From Vitellaria paradoxa (Eukaryota > Streptophyta > Magnoliopsida > Ericales > Sapotaceae): 64,000 nucleotides of DNA. The notes below the pieces were generated by a model, which worked only from the letters and a program-made list of their open reading frames with translations, had not been told where the DNA came from and did no database searches. The position numbers were made by a program, and so were the translations under genes. The stretch spans positions 48,615,690 through 48,679,689 of the forward strand of contig CM034236.1 of NCBI GenBank assembly GCA_019916065.1, given 5' to 3'. Below are positions 35,381-47,469 of the stretch, in pieces; positions within the stretch are counted from its first letter, which is position 1; every line of letters starts with the position of its first letter.

Positions 35381-38200
35381 TCACGTCTCTATATCTTCTG
35401 CAACAGTTGGAAGTCCACCCTCTTTGATAAAGGCTGGATTAAGAAACTTTGCTACAAATGCCCACAACTTGTAAACATCGTCGAAGTTAGTCAGAAAGCC
35501 AAGAGAAGCCGTGACAACCTCGACTCGAATGAACCCACTTTTTCCATCGTGCCTACCATTTTCCATAGGCCTGCAAAGGGTGGTATCTTCAAGATTAGCA
35601 TGTCCGCGCTGCTGCCTCGGGCTATCTAAAATCCGTATGCGACTAAGGATACCAATGCCAAGAGAAATACCATTTGCCTCAGCCAGCTTCTGAACCAGTT
35701 CTGGATTGATTAGGCCTCGGGTTCTCTCTCTCACATTGAAAGCCACTGCTGCACCCCTTTCATATTTAATCTTTGGGCCATAGATGTGAACAAGCGGCAA
35801 TGGTTCATTCCCATCAGAAGCAGGAAACCTTAATTGTAGCAGTGAAGTTACAAGCCAGTTGGTCAAGAACCGCAGCCGGATTGTGGTCTTGTTGAGACCC
35901 AACATGTTTACATGATCGAGATGCCTGCACACTAATTCAGGTTCTCTTCTGCCTGATTCTTGTCCGTCACCATATTCTCCATCACTGATGTACTCATCAT
36001 CCAAACTTGCGACGGATAAATCTCCAGGCTCCAACGTATTGCTTAGCCGTTCTTTACGATCTTCCATACTAAATGATACCCTTCTTCCCCTACTACCAGG
36101 TTGTTCAAGCTCTTCAATACCGAATAATCTACCACCAGCATATCGGCCACCCTCCCTCCTTCCCAACAATCTAAACTCCCCTTCTGTTTCTCTTCTTATT
36201 GCGCTCTCTTTTGCGTCCACACAAATTTCAGAGGTTGAGCCATTCTTGAGGCTACGGAACTGCAAGTCAGAAGATGGCTTATTGAGACTGGATCCATTTA
36301 CCCCAGGATATTTGCCAGTTTGATGCTCCTCCTGAATTTCCTGATCATGATGGTAGCCTGAACCCCTTCTACCATTTTGCAAAGAGGGTTTTACTTCTTT
36401 TACTTGTTCTTCTTCAGGGAGCTCCTTAAGACGATCCAGATCCTGTGACACTGATAGAACAGCAGCATCAAACGATAGCACATGGTGGTCTTCATGAGAA
36501 GCTGGGTGTAGTTCTTTGTCATATATTGGGCTGTTAGATATCTTTGACGATGGTTTAGGAGAAAGCCCCTTGTTCTTCTTGCCAGAAAACCAAAAGGGTG
36601 GTAAGGGAGAGGCTATCTTCTGTTTGCTCAACTGGCCATTGTTGTCTGACCCCAAAGGACTCTGACCCAGATCAATCCATAATGAATTATCTGATGACTC
36701 ATCTTCACTGAAAACTGGACTCTTCATCACTTCCCCCACAGAAATACTCTCAGTTTCTTCAAATATGGTGCTTGCCCCATCTCTGTCAGAGCTGTTATCC
36801 TGATCCATCTCAGTATCAAATACATCCCTTACCTGGGCAGACGTGAATGCACCAGAAAAAGCAGGCAACTGTGTTCCTGGGCGAGTTTCAGAGGATAATT
36901 CACAGGTCTCACCAGCTTCATCATCTTCAAGTCCAGCCAATCCAGGAAGACCATCAACAGAATCGCTCAGATACAGAGGGAAAACAGGGGTAATTTTCAC
37001 TATACCTGAACTGGCCCCAGACTGATTTTGAAGGCTTCCCATCACAGACTTCTTAATGAGAAGGCATCCAAATCCAGTTGGGTCATATCCAAATACCCTG
37101 TAAAATGATGTAATAATGAAATCTGGCCTGAATAGAGATAACCCAAGAGAATCCATGTCTTTGGGACCTAATGACCCAGCATCGAGCAAGACATGCCAAC
37201 TGTTCTGCTGTGCCAACGCCATCCACTGATATGAATACTTGGCACCGGTAACCCTAGACTGAACAGGGAACACAAAAAGACCAACTGCCGAATCCTTTTT
37301 CCTCCTTTTTTTGTTTGAAATCTGCTTTCTCAGATCAGTTGAGCATAATTTGAGGGTTGGCCATTTAAACCACGCACTGTAAACCTTTGCACCTTTATCT
37401 CTTGCACCCTGAGCCATCCAATTCACAGACTGGCTCTCGTGATCAAACATGGTCAAGAGCTTCTTGTTTGTATGAAAGGGATAGGATTCAGCAAGCAATT
37501 TAAAAGCTGACCCCCGACTAACAGTAAAAACAAGACCATATTCATTCTCAGGGATGTTCAGATAATCAAATATCCTCGACTTTATATCATGTTCCACAGT
37601 GCCTTTATCAGCACCTCCATACAACGCATGATTGCTCAAATTTGCAGTAATCTCAGACAAGCTAAATGTGGAGGATTCCCAATAATGAACTGTCTGAAGG
37701 AAAGAAAATAGCCCAAATCCACAGTAGTCTAGACATACCTTAGGGGTTGACCCTGAGAGGTGTGCATACTCATCCAACCTCAGCTGATCAATCTTCTCCG
37801 ATGATTGGTACTTTGGGTACATTGTGATGAACTTGCTGAATGATTCCTGAAGGCTGGGAATTGAGTCATCAGACTCAAATGTCCGCTCCGCTGCAAGAGC
37901 AGTGGCTTTTAGAAATTCCTTCTGAGCGTGAAGCCTTGCCAGCGATCGCGATCTTCCCAAGCTATCATCTTGATTCGCAGTGGTCTCAGAATCCATATCC
38001 TGTGATTTAACAAGTGATCCATCTTCAGATGCTTCCTCAAGAGCTTCCCTGAGCTTGTGCTCCTGTAATTTCCGGAGAACTGATGGGTTTCTCTTGATAT
38101 CATCTTCTGTTGAATGGTTAGACCCATCTTTTCTTCTGCTCTTTTTGTCCATGATCAGAGCAGCACAGTGAGATATTGGCTTCCATAGTGAAAGATGCAT
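35381..38200 (-). CDS. Molybdenum cofactor sulfurase-like, PLP-transferase-fold protein, 939 aa, single exon
   Basis: Intronless 939-residue frame starting [24 protein letters not shown], the N-terminus I recall for plant proteins annotated as MOCOS-like (Arabidopsis At4g37100 and At2g23520). About residues 150-385 carry the class V aminotransferase fold: [66 protein letters not shown] (Asp about 340) and [20 protein letters not shown]. In true Moco sulfurases the last motif reads SFYK.FG with the PLP-binding Lys; here it is Arg (about 368), so Schiff-base chemistry is doubtful. A long acidic, Ser-rich linker (about 400-760) follows, then a conserved C-terminal block ([39 protein letters not shown]). 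There is no MOSC domain, unlike full-length ABA3/MOCOS. The frame is clean with no lesions. The role is unknown. Confidence 0.93.
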   Translation of the reverse strand: MHLSLWKPISHCAALIMDKKSRRKDGSNHSTEDDIKRNPSVLRKLQEHKLREALEEASEDGSLVKSQDMDSETTANQDDSLGRSRSLARLHAQKEFLKATALAAERTFESDDSIPSLQESFSKFITMYPKYQSSEKIDQLRLDEYAHLSGSTPKVCLDYCGFGLFSFLQTVHYWESSTFSLSEITANLSNHALYGGADKGTVEHDIKSRIFDYLNIPENEYGLVFTVSRGSAFKLLAESYPFHTNKKLLTMFDHESQSVNWMAQGARDKGAKVYSAWFKWPTLKLCSTDLRKQISNKKRRKKDSAVGLFVFPVQSRVTGAKYSYQWMALAQQNSWHVLLDAGSLGPKDMDSLGLSLFRPDFIITSFYRVFGYDPTGFGCLLIKKSVMGSLQNQSGASSGIVKITPVFPLYLSDSVDGLPGLAGLEDDEAGETCELSSETRPGTQLPAFSGAFTSAQVRDVFDTEMDQDNSSDRDGASTIFEETESISVGEVMKSPVFSEDESSDNSLWIDLGQSPLGSDNNGQLSKQKIASPLPPFWFSGKKNKGLSPKPSSKISNSPIYDKELHPASHEDHHVLSFDAAVLSVSQDLDRLKELPEEEQVKEVKPSLQNGRRGSGYHHDQEIQEEHQTGKYPGVNGSSLNKPSSDLQFRSLKNGSTSEICVDAKESAIRRETEGEFRLLGRREGGRYAGGRLFGIEELEQPGSRGRRVSFSMEDRKERLSNTLEPGDLSVASLDDEYISDGEYGDGQESGRREPELVCRHLDHVNMLGLNKTTIRLRFLTNWLVTSLLQLRFPASDGNEPLPLVHIYGPKIKYERGAAVAFNVRERTRGLINPELVQKLAEANGISLGIGILSRIRILDSPRQQRGHANLEDTTLCRPMENGRHDGKSGFIRVEVVTASLGFLTNFDDVYKLWAFVAKFLNPAFIKEGGLPTVAEDIET

Positions 38201-39180
38201 CGAAGCTTATCTGTGAAATCAATTTGGGAGAAACCCAAAAAAGAATAACCACCTCAAGCTCTCCACAAGAATAGCAGGGTTTGTTTAGCCCATCAAATAC
38301 CAGGCCCCAAAAAGCAGTTCCAGTTTCAAACCCTATCTCAATAAGCAAGAGGAATCAATCTAAAAGCTTAACCAGAATCAAAGCTTTGCCTTCAAAAATC
38401 AAAACGCTATCTTGGAGGAGGGAAAGCCCGGAGAATTTGCTTCAAGTATGAACATTCAAAAAGGCGAACAAGGATTGGGGCGAAACAGTTCAATTCTAAC
38501 TGATCTTTAGCCAGATCAAACTGAAACCCTAGATTTTTACCTTGGAAATACAGACTGAGAACCAGTTCAGATAAAGACGATACAGTTGGAACCCAGAAAC
38601 GTAAGAAGCAAAAATGACAAAACCCAGTGACAGATTTTAAGGTTCAATCAGTGAAATCCAGTAAACTAGTGGACTGCTTCGCCATTTTAGGGAAGCGACA
38701 CAAGAATATACAGGATTAGAAGAGAAGAGACCACAAACCCATAGAAATTCAAGACCCAAGATTCATGAAATGATTTATCCCAAACCCGTGAAAAGTCGAA
38801 AAATTAGCATCAAATTGGAAGAAACCCAACAAAGAGAGAGAATCAAAGCCTCAAACCCTAGAACCCCAAAACCCAGATCCCCAAAAAATATGGGCAAAGA
38901 ACACCAGCAGAAAAGACACTCACAGCGAATGTAGGAGAGAGATGGTTTCCAAGAACAAGAAAAACAACCAAACCAAACCAAAAAAACCTGATCAGAAACA
39001 CTTGCTAAAGAGCTCCAAGCTCCCTCTCGCTCTCTCTGGCATCTCTGTACCCCAGTTAAAAGCAGACCCTCCACATCAAATGCTCATCTACCTCTTTTGT
39101 GACCAGTGACTCCGGAACATACCCTCTTTTGATTACCCCACTGTGTTTTTATTCTCTCTCTCTCTCTCTCTCTCTTTCAT
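38201..39180 (-). promoter_or_regulatory. 5' leader and promoter region of the sulfurase-like gene
   Basis: A leader intron is plausible: a minus-strand donor CGCT|GTGAGTGTC near 38930 and an acceptor GATTTCACAG near 38212, about 10-15 bases before the start codon. A pure (TC)n run at 39152-39175 (GA on the coding strand) lies upstream, a common feature of plant core promoters. Exact transcription start not determinable. Confidence 0.45.
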
Positions 39181-39494
39181 TGACCCACCTCGCTCCACAA
39201 TCAACACTAACCTTCCCTAACAAACAGTGGGAAATGACATTGACTTTCACAAACAAATAAGAGCTGTTCCGTTGTTTACTATTTCTAATTTTTCATTTAA
39301 TCGGCAATTTTTATTATTTTCTGCTGCTTTTTTTTGGTAGGACCCACCAAAAGCTTTTTCTCCTACAGTGATAGGTAAAAGTCAAACAATCTGGCGGTGT
39401 GTATAAAGCTGCTCTCTGCCATATCCGAAATTTTTATTTATAAAAATTTGTAAAAATAATTAATACTTATTTTATTAGATTTTACTATCATTTA

Positions 39495-39662
39495 GGGTTT
39501 GTTTGGAGTAAGAAAAAATGAGATAAATTGAGATAAATTGTAGTTTGGGGAGAGTTCGTAATACGTGCAGTGAGAGAAAAAAATTAATGTGATATAAAGT
39601 TAACAAAAATTTATAGAGATTTTTGGAGATTTTCAACAAAATCTTGCACACCAAACGGGCCC
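39495..39662. mobile_element. Tourist-like MITE, family C, copy 1
   Basis: 168 bp with ends GGGTTTGTTTGG and (reverse complement) GGGCCCGTTTGG, flanked by TTA on both sides (39492-39494 and 39663-39665). The left 50 bp resembles family B (AGTAAGAAAAA..GATAAATTGAGATAAA). The middle shares CGTGCAGTGAG with the copy at 63515. Confidence 0.8.
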
Positions 39663-39827
39663 TTAATGTTAAATAAAAAATACAAAATGCTATAAATTTT
39701 TACGACACAAATTACAAAATTATACTTACTATACAAAGTATGAGACACTAATTTTTATAAATTTATATAAATTTAAGAATATATTTTTTATCTCATTTTA
39801 TCTTATTTTTTATCACTTTAAACACAC

Positions 39828-41893
39828 CTAATACTAAAATCACATAGTTTCTCTTTAATTTTCTCATTCACCCTCATCTTTACGTGGTATGCCTTTCTAC
39901 TTTTCAATTTTCTTTTCTTTTTTTTTTTCCTACAAAATTTGATTTACTTTTGAAACAACATCAATACTAATAAAAGTTTGTATTAAAAGGAGTTAGAAAA
40001 AAATTTAAAATAAAAAAAAAACTCAACAGTTATTTTTTTTTTCTCTCTGTGTGCACTCTCGCAAAATCAACAATAAAAAAACTTGCATTAAAGAAAGTAA
40101 AAAAAAATAAAAAATAAAAAAGAAACTAAACATTCATTTTCTTCACCAATCTATTCTCTCTCTATGTACTACCGCCCATCACCTAAAAAATTTTTAGATT
40201 CTAATCTTTTGTGTAATTTGATTTTAAACAAAATTAATAATAACAAAAGCTTGCATTGGAGGGAGTTAGAAAAAAATAAAAAATCATTAAAGAAAATATT
40301 TCTCCAATTTCTTTTCTCTCTACACACTCATGTAAAAATCAATAATAATAAAAATTTACATTAAAGGGAGTAAAAAAATCAAAATTCAAAAAAAAAAAAA
40401 AAACTCAACAATCATTTTTTTTCTCTAATTTATTCTCTCTACACACACTCGCCCATCACCGGAAAAATTTTTTGGTTCCCTTCTTTTGTGTGAGCTCAAC
40501 TCTACCACTTAAGCAATTTCTGATACTAATGTTTGCTTACTTTGATTTGACAAAATAAAAAGAACAAGAATTAAGAATTTTAAAAATTTTAAATTTTTTT
40601 CCCAATACTTTTGCATATTTAATTTCTAGTTATTGTGAAAATTTCTTTATGGATGCCTACGATATAAATGATTACAATTTTATGGTCTGATCTAAATCAT
40701 TCATTTCTCTGCTTTATTAATTATTACTGGCAATTACCTGTGCAATACTTGGGTGATGTAATTTTTTTTAAATTATTAAAATTAGAAAATGATAACGATA
40801 AATCTATGCTTGGTGAACACATCCTAGGGGTGAAAATTTTATTTTGACTTGCTGTTATTTACCTACATGCTATTACTAGCAACAATAAAAATCTCACAAG
40901 ATTGCCTGTTGGGTTCAAGTATCGTGAGCCTAGTACAGAAAAAGACTTATTTCAAAACATCATAATCAGAGAAATCATACATGACAAAAATGAAAACAAA
41001 GCATTTTTAATTGCTAATAAAAATTAATAAAGCAGAGAAATGAATGATTTATATCAGAACATAAGATTTTAAGCATTTATATCACAGGCATTCGTACAGA
41101 AATTTCCATAATCACTGGAAGTGAAATATGTAAAAGTATTGAGCCAACAAAATTTAAAATTTTTGAAATTCTGAATTCTTGCTCTTTTCATTTTTTCAAA
41201 TTAAGGTAAGTAAACATCAGTATCAAAAGTTCGAGTGGTAGAGTAAAGCTTACGCAGAAGAGAAAAACCTAAAAGTTTTTCAGGTAATGGACGGGAGAGT
41301 GTGTAGAGAGAGAAGAAACTGGAGAAGAAAATAATTATTGAGTTTCTTTTTTGAATTTTGATTTTTTTCTACTCTCTTTAATGCAAGTTTTTATCACTAC
41401 TGACTTTGCGAAAGTGCATAGAGAGAGAAGAAATTGAAGAAAAAAGTTTCTTTTTTGATTTTTGATTTTTTTTTTACCTTCTTTAATACGAGCTTTTGTT
41501 ATTTTTAATTTTGTTTAAACAAGCTCACGTAGGATAGGGGAATCCAAAAATTTTTTAGGTGATGGGCAGAGTATGCGAAGAGAGAATAAATTGAAGAAGA
41601 AAATGATCGTTGAGTTTTTTTTTTTTTTTTTGATTTTTTTAACTCCTTTCAATGCAAGTTTTATTATTGTTGATTTTGCGAGATTGTGTAGAGAGAGAAG
41701 AAAATAACTGTTGAGTTTTTTTTTTTATTTTCAATTTTTTTCTGACTCCTTTTAATGCAAGTTCTCATTATTATTGATTTTTTTTAAAAATAAAACAAAA
41801 TTCTATAAAAAAAATAGAAAATAAAGAAGTATGTCACGTAGGATAAAAGTGAAGAAGAGATGAAGAGAAAAACTACATGATTTTAGTATTACA
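39828..41893. mobile_element. Large foldback element with arms of about 0.85-0.9 kb
   Basis: The left arm (about 39828-40740) and the reverse complement of the right arm (about 41030-41893) align throughout. Both start TAATACTAAAATCA(C/T)(A/G)TAG, hold about four reiterated units (CTCTCTA..CACTC..AAATCAA.AATAA.AAA.TT.CATTAAAG..AGT) and end in a shared 300-bp block (CAGAGAAATGAATGATTTA). The roughly 280-bp loop (40740-41020) is itself repeated inverted just outside the right arm (41898-42200). Arms are about 75-80% identical by eye. No coding frame. A transcript through it would form a very long hairpin. Confidence 0.8.
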
Positions 41894-41897
41894 GCAT

Positions 41898-42200
41898 GGA
41901 ATGCAATTAACAATGCTTGGTTTTCATTTTCTTTTTCTTTTGTCATGTTTGATTTTTCTCATTATGCTGTTTTGAAAATGAGTCTTCTTCTGCACTGAGC
42001 TCACGATGCTCGAACCCAGTAGGTAATCTTGTGAGATTTTTATGATTGTGAATAATAGTATGGAGGTAAATAATAGCAAGTCAAGGTGAAATTTTCACCT
42101 CTAGATGTATTTACCAAGCATACATTTAACACTATCATTTTTTAATGTTAATAATTTAAAAAAAAATTGTATTATCCAGACATCGCATGGATAACTGCTA
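41898..42200. repeat. Inverted copy of the foldback loop sequence
   Basis: The reverse complement of this stretch matches 40740-41020. Shared blocks include AATCTCACAAGATT, GGGTTC(A/G)AG(T/C)ATCGTGAGC and TATGCTTGGT(G/A)AA. It places a second loop copy directly outside the foldback arm, giving the order arm, loop, arm', loop'. Confidence 0.75.
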
Positions 42201-42873
42201 GTTCCATACATGTATATAATTGTTCAAGGGATTAGTTGATTTAGAGTCCTCCATTTTTGTAGGGTGTCTTTGGAGGATCATCTTCTTCACTCTACTTTTT
42301 TTTTTTTTTTAATATCAAAATTTACTAAACACATAATTTTATTTTTACACACAAAATCATTAATTTTTATTAATTTTCTTTTCATTTTTTTTAATTTTCT
42401 TCAACTTTTTCCTACCTCCCAAGGTAAATTGCCTAAAATATTATAAATTAGCTTCCTTTTTCTTTTTCTAATCTTTGATTATATAGTTTAATTTAGAGAC
42501 TATTTCGTAATATTTTATTTTTTTTAATAAACAAAATTACTCTCTTCTATTAAAAATTCCCCCAAATTGTGAAAAACACATGGCATAAGACTTTTACCCT
42601 TTTTTTTTCCCTTTACATTTGCAATTAAATTTAACACACACAATATATTCCACGAGAATTTTTTATATTATGCCATTTTCTTATGTAAAATGTGAAATAA
42701 GTTAAATCAATTGTTTTATTCAAGCATCAATATGAAAATAACACAATTTTTTTTTGTAATTAAATTGTATTTATATTTATTTAAGCAAGACATTAAATTG
42801 TAATTAGATATATAAATTTTCAAAAATACATATTTATACAGCTAATAAATTTACAAGAATATGTTGAGACACA

Positions 42874-43028
42874 GGGCTCGTTTGGAGCCAAAAAAAACCA
42901 AAAAATTTCTAAAAACTTCAAAAGTTTTTAAATCCCTCCAATCACATTTTACCACCTATCATTTTTACATCACATCAATCCCATCCATTAATTTTTTTTT
43001 ATTTTTTTTTTAGACTCCAAACGCACCC
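42874..43028. mobile_element. Tourist-like MITE, family A, copy 2
   Basis: 155 bp, GGGCTCGTTTGGAGCC..GACTCCAAACGCACCC, with ACA on both sides. It shares ATCATTTTTACATCACATCAAT with copy 3 and its complement with copy 1. Confidence 0.8.
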
Positions 43029-43168
43029 ACACTAACATCCAATTATAGACTTAGGGGAGCCGCGGACGGAAAGGGATGGTCGCTCCTCCAATTTTTTCTT
43101 TTCTTTATAAATTTAGTATAATTTTAACAAAAATTTAGGGTGTAAGGTGCGGGGTTGAAGTATAAAAT

Positions 43169-43747
43169 TCAACGATTTTAATTTCTTTTAAATAATTTAT
43201 TAGTCATAATTTAACTTAATTTTCTTTAAATAATTTAGGTGATATATGATTGACTTTTCTATTTTTTACTTTCTATTTTATTTTATGTGTTAAAATCTTA
43301 AAATGAGGAAATATAAAATACTCTATTTTTCTTGTTTTCAAATTTTTTTTATTTTTTTGTTAAAAACTCTTAAAATGACTTTTTACTGTTTTTCATTTTA
43401 TGTGTAAACTTATCTTTTATTTTCGAAAACAAATTTGGAAAAAACAAGTAACCGAATTAGGTTTGAGCTATTTTTCTTATTTTTAAAAGTACAAAATAAA
43501 AAATGAGCTTAAAACAAAAATAAAAAATAAAAATTAAAAACAGAAAATAGAAAAATAAACCAAACGACCCTTTAATGATTTAAATGATTTAATGGTTCTA
43601 ATCACCAAATAATTTTATGGACAAAACTAATCAACGATTTTAATTTCTTTTAAATAATTTATAAGTCATAATTTAATTTGATTTTCTTGAAATAATTTAA
43701 TGATTCAAATGATTTAATGGTTCTAATCACCAAATAATTTTATGGAC
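43169..43747. repeat. Dispersed direct repeats in A+T-rich DNA
   Basis: CAACGATTTTAATTTCTTTT with about 50 following bases occurs near 43169 and near 43633. ATGATTTAATGGTTCTAATC followed by ACCAAATAATTTTATGGAC occurs near 43583 and again near 43708. This looks like local duplication of a roughly 130-bp block. Confidence 0.65.
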
Positions 43748-43974
43748 CAAATTATGACTGTTGATTTTTATATTTCAGCCTATAACATATTTTTTACACT
43801 TCAACTTTCAGAGACCCACCAATATATTGCTCCGTCGTGTCTGAAATTTACAATCCTCAATTATTTCATTATGTAAACATTGAGTCAACCCTTTCATCCC
43901 TGTTTAGGCTTCATTAAACTATAGGGTATTGACGCAAGCACAATATTGTGCATGTATAATACACCCACACGCAT

Positions 43975-43997
43975 TATATATATATATATATATATAT
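43975..43997. repeat. (TA)n microsatellite
   Basis: About 11 uninterrupted TA units. Confidence 0.9.
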
Positions 43998-43999
43998 TA

Positions 44000-45244
44000 A
44001 TGGATTTGGCCCCCGATTGGTTTTTGTTTACATATTCTAACTTTTTTTTATCTGAAAATATGTGCACAGATACCCCCCATTTGTTCCTAATTTTGCTTTT
44101 GTCATATTAGCGTATTATATTTCTTCCCGTTTGGTAGGGAAAAAGCAGAAGAAAAAGTACAATAAAAGTGAAAAAATATGACATAAAGGTGATGGTAAAA
44201 ATTTTTTATTAGAAGAAAGTACAAAAATTAATTAAAATTAATAATTTTTAGTAAAATTTGGTGTGACTAAACAAGTCCTTCCAGAAACTAAAAATCATAT
44301 CCAAAATACTTGACAGATCCATGAACCATGCACATGGAAAAAGAGGAAAAAGAAATTAAAAAAAAAAGCACAATTGCTTTTAGTGTAAAAATAAAAATTT
44401 TAAAAATCTGATTGGAGTATAATTAATGTGGAATATCAAAAGTCATGTGTTATTAAAGTGTAAATAAATCTCCACCCTTTATTTTTCACCACAGTTCCTG
44501 TAGTGGATATCTTCACTGCAGTCCCCTTAAATCCCATGAGTTTAAAATTTTAAATAACAATAATAAATAGAATAATAATAATAATTAAAAAAAAAGAAAT
44601 GATAAATGCACGGTGTACTTGGGACATACATTTCAGTCCGCATTCTCCTCGTGGTGGGCCAAATAAAATTGTATTTTTTGGGACATGTTTTCTTAATTAA
44701 TAAGGTCTCCAAATTTAATGTTGGAACTTCCTTTTTTATCATAAAAATAAGTATTTCTATAATATTTAATAAAATAAAAAAATACTAAATGTATCTCACT
44801 TTTAGTGTTTCACATTCAAAAGTAAAATTACTATAAAGTGAAGGAGTTAAAATTAAAATACATTTGGCATTTTTCTAAAGAAATGATAAGTTAATAATAA
44901 TTCTTCTTCTTTTTTCATAGCTAATAATATTGTGGAATCATCAATTATTGAAAGAAAATTTAAGTAAAACAGCACAATCGTGATTGTGCAATATCGACGG
45001 CTAAGATTATATATTTGATATCTGCTCACATATAGACAACTGAAATTATATAATTCTTACTCTGCTTTTTTTTATTCTTAAAATATAAATGGTGATTTTC
45101 TTTTTTATAGCATGAAAAATATATAAATAATTAGAGTAAATATTTTTAATTAATACTTCTTTTCATTGATTGGAATAGGCAAACACTAGACAAGAATGGC
45201 CCCTGCACTACAAATTTTTCAAGATTTGTGTAAATGGCCATATG
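44000..45244. other. A+T-rich intergenic DNA
   Basis: No gene. A possible degenerate MITE at about 44128-44280 starts CCCGTTTGGTAGGG and ends near GTGACTAAACAAGTCC; the ends are too weak to call. Confidence 0.4.
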
Positions 45245-45603
45245 ACCTCACTTGAAATAAGAAAAAATAAGATAAATTGAGATAAATGTGATTTTGGATT
45301 AATTTTGGAGTCTTTTTTTTTTGTAAAATCACAAACCGTGGGAACGGTTTTTTAAATCCGTTCTCACGAATTCAAAAAAATTCACAAAAAATAACAACAA
45401 TGGTACTCGTTTGAAAACTTTCAACATGAAGAATATGATTATACAAAAAATTTACACATTCGGCTAATCTACTTTTAAATTTTTTTATTTTTTAGTGAAA
45501 TATTAAAATTTTTTGAAATTAGTGATGGTGAAAAAATTAAAAATAGATGAATTGTTAGAAATTTATAAGTTTTTTAGAGTTAATTTTTACGTCAAACGGA
45601 GCC
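45245..45603. mobile_element. 359-bp MITE, family B, copy 1
   Basis: Aligns end to end with 46901-47259. Shared blocks include ACAAACCGTGGGAACGGTTTT, TGGTACTCGTTTGAAA and GAAATTAGTGATGGTGAAAA. The right end is CGTCAAACGGAGCC (reverse complement GGCTCCGTTTGACG); the left end is eroded. Confidence 0.85.
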
Positions 45604-46076
45604 AATGTTTTTAATGCGTATCATTAGGATTTTTTTATAGCTGAGCATACTATTTTGAAATCTTTATTAATTTTTCCCTTTGGATTCCCTTCTCCGGAAA
45701 GGCCGGGCTGATGCACGAGACCCCAGAATTTGCCCTTTAAAAAGTAAAACGCCAAATTGACCTCAATTTGAACTTTTTTTTGGGGATTCTGATTAGTTGA
45801 TGAGAGCTTAAGACATGCGTGCTGGCTGGGGAATAGTCAATCCCACTTACCGCCACTGCGTATGTCTGCTTCAAAACCACCCTTTGATTGACTTTATGAC
45901 CGATTCAACCACGTGTCACCATCGAACGGTCAGAACACATTCGATTCCATTTAGGCAGCGTTCAATTGTTCACCCGAGAATTCTTTTCTGAAAGGTCCGC
46001 TTTATAAGCACCCTTAGTTTGATTAATGGGCCTGAGTAGCTGCATTGCAATTGTTCACCCAAGAATTCAGTCCCAG

Positions 46077-46752
46077 GGCCCAATTGGATGATGCTAAAAT
46101 TTCAGAGCGATAAATTTTAGAGAGAGTATAAGATAAGAAAGAGTATTATTTTTAGAGAGTTAGCTCACATTGATGTGATGTTTATGAAAGGGAATAACTT
46201 TTGATTTGGTTTGGATGTTTTATAAATAATAGGAGGTGAATGATGAAAAAAACAGTCAAATGACTCTTTTATCCTTGTGGTGTCCCAAATTTGATCACCC
46301 ATTAAATTAAATATTAAATTGTAAAACTCACTCCATTTAATTATTTTTGGACAATTTGAAATTATATTATTTATTTCATTGAAAATTCAATTTTTTATAA
46401 ATTAATTTAAACAATTTTTTTTAAATATGTACTTTTGAATGGTTGATTATTGTCTAATTTTATTTTTAATTATGTTTATTTTGACTTGTTGGCCTGTCTA
46501 TTATTTTTTTACTAACATTATATTTATTTTGATCAAATTAATGAGAGCTAAAAATACCCAAATAATACCCTTTCCCCCCAGATAAAATTCGGCCAGGGTC
46601 AAGCCCGCCCAAAAATTATCCGGGAGAAGCCCGCGCGAGAGGGAAAGTGAAACCGGGAGGGGGGGAAAATTTTTCTTGCCAAATCACGGCAAAAGGTGGG
46701 GCCCACCAGTGAAACATTTCACGCCTCTCTTTCCTCGCATCCAAGCGGAGCC
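46077..46752. mobile_element. Candidate TIR element, about 676 bp
   Basis: Ends GGCCCAATTGGATG and (reverse complement) GGCTCCGCTTGGATG are imperfect inverted repeats. The right quarter (46570-46740) is much G+C-richer than the surroundings. No clear target duplication, so tentative. Just upstream, CAATTGTTCACCC(G/A)AGAATTC occurs twice (45962 and 46048). Confidence 0.4.
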
Positions 46753-46759
46753 TAAAAGA

Positions 46760-47469
46760 TAGGGGTGGAAAGGGATAGAATTCAACCTCGGTTTAAATTT
46801 TTATATACGTTTAAATTTGATCTGATAAAAAAAAAGAAATTTAAAATTAAGATTGTTTTACGAATAATTTAATTAAATAAAATCGACGTTATTTTAATCT
46901 GGCTCCGTTTAGAGTAAGAAAAACAAGATAAATTAAGATAAAATGTAGTTTTGGATTAATTTTGACGTCTTTTTTTTCCTGAAAAGTAACAAACCGTGGG
47001 AACGGTTTTCTAAATCCGTTCCCACGAATTTAAAAAATTCACAAAAAATAGCGACAGTGGTACTCGTTTGAAAGTTTTCGACATGAATAATATAATTGTA
47101 CAAAAAAATTACATATTCGGTTAACCTACTTTCAGATTTTTTTATTTTTTTGGAGAAATATTGAAATTTTTTGAAATTAGTGATGGTGAAAAAATTAAAG
47201 GTAGAGGGGTTGTTGGAGATAGAATTTTTTTGTAGTTTTTTAGTATGCCAAACCAATCCAAAAACATTATTAAAAAATATATATATATATATTATTTTAT
47301 CGACCTAATTTGTGAGTTTTCGAATCTTAACTTTTTTAATGCGAGGTCGAATTCAAATCTAAATAAGTTATAAATTAAATTTGATTCGAACTTGTTTTAA
47401 TTACGAATAAAATCAAACTAAGTTTTTTTTCAAGACGAATTCGAATAGTTGGATTTATTTCCACCCCTA
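46760..47469. mobile_element. hAT-like element with perfect 12-bp TIRs, carrying a nested MITE
   Basis: TAGGGGTGGAAA at 46760 and its exact reverse complement ending at 47469. TAGGGGTGG termini are usual for plant hAT MITEs. No convincing 8-bp duplication remains. About half its length is the family B MITE at 46901. Confidence 0.6.
46901..47259. mobile_element. 359-bp MITE, family B, copy 2
   Basis: Left end GGCTCCGTTTAGAGTAAG intact; right end decayed (GCCAAACCAATCC). Same length as copy 1 at 45245 and about 85% identical by eye. The 107-codon minus-strand reading frame here is a by-product of the MITE. Confidence 0.85.

Noticed and set aside
35303..36323. Plus-strand frames antisense to the sulfurase-like gene
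   Set aside because: Shadows of the 939-codon minus-strand gene, with no independent features.
41221..41260. tRNA-like phrase in the foldback arm
   Set aside because: No cloverleaf can be drawn, so not called as a tRNA gene; kept only as a low-interest hint.
46933..47256. 107-codon minus-strand frame
   Set aside because: Lies wholly inside the family B MITE; its sister copy at 45245 does not keep the frame open.
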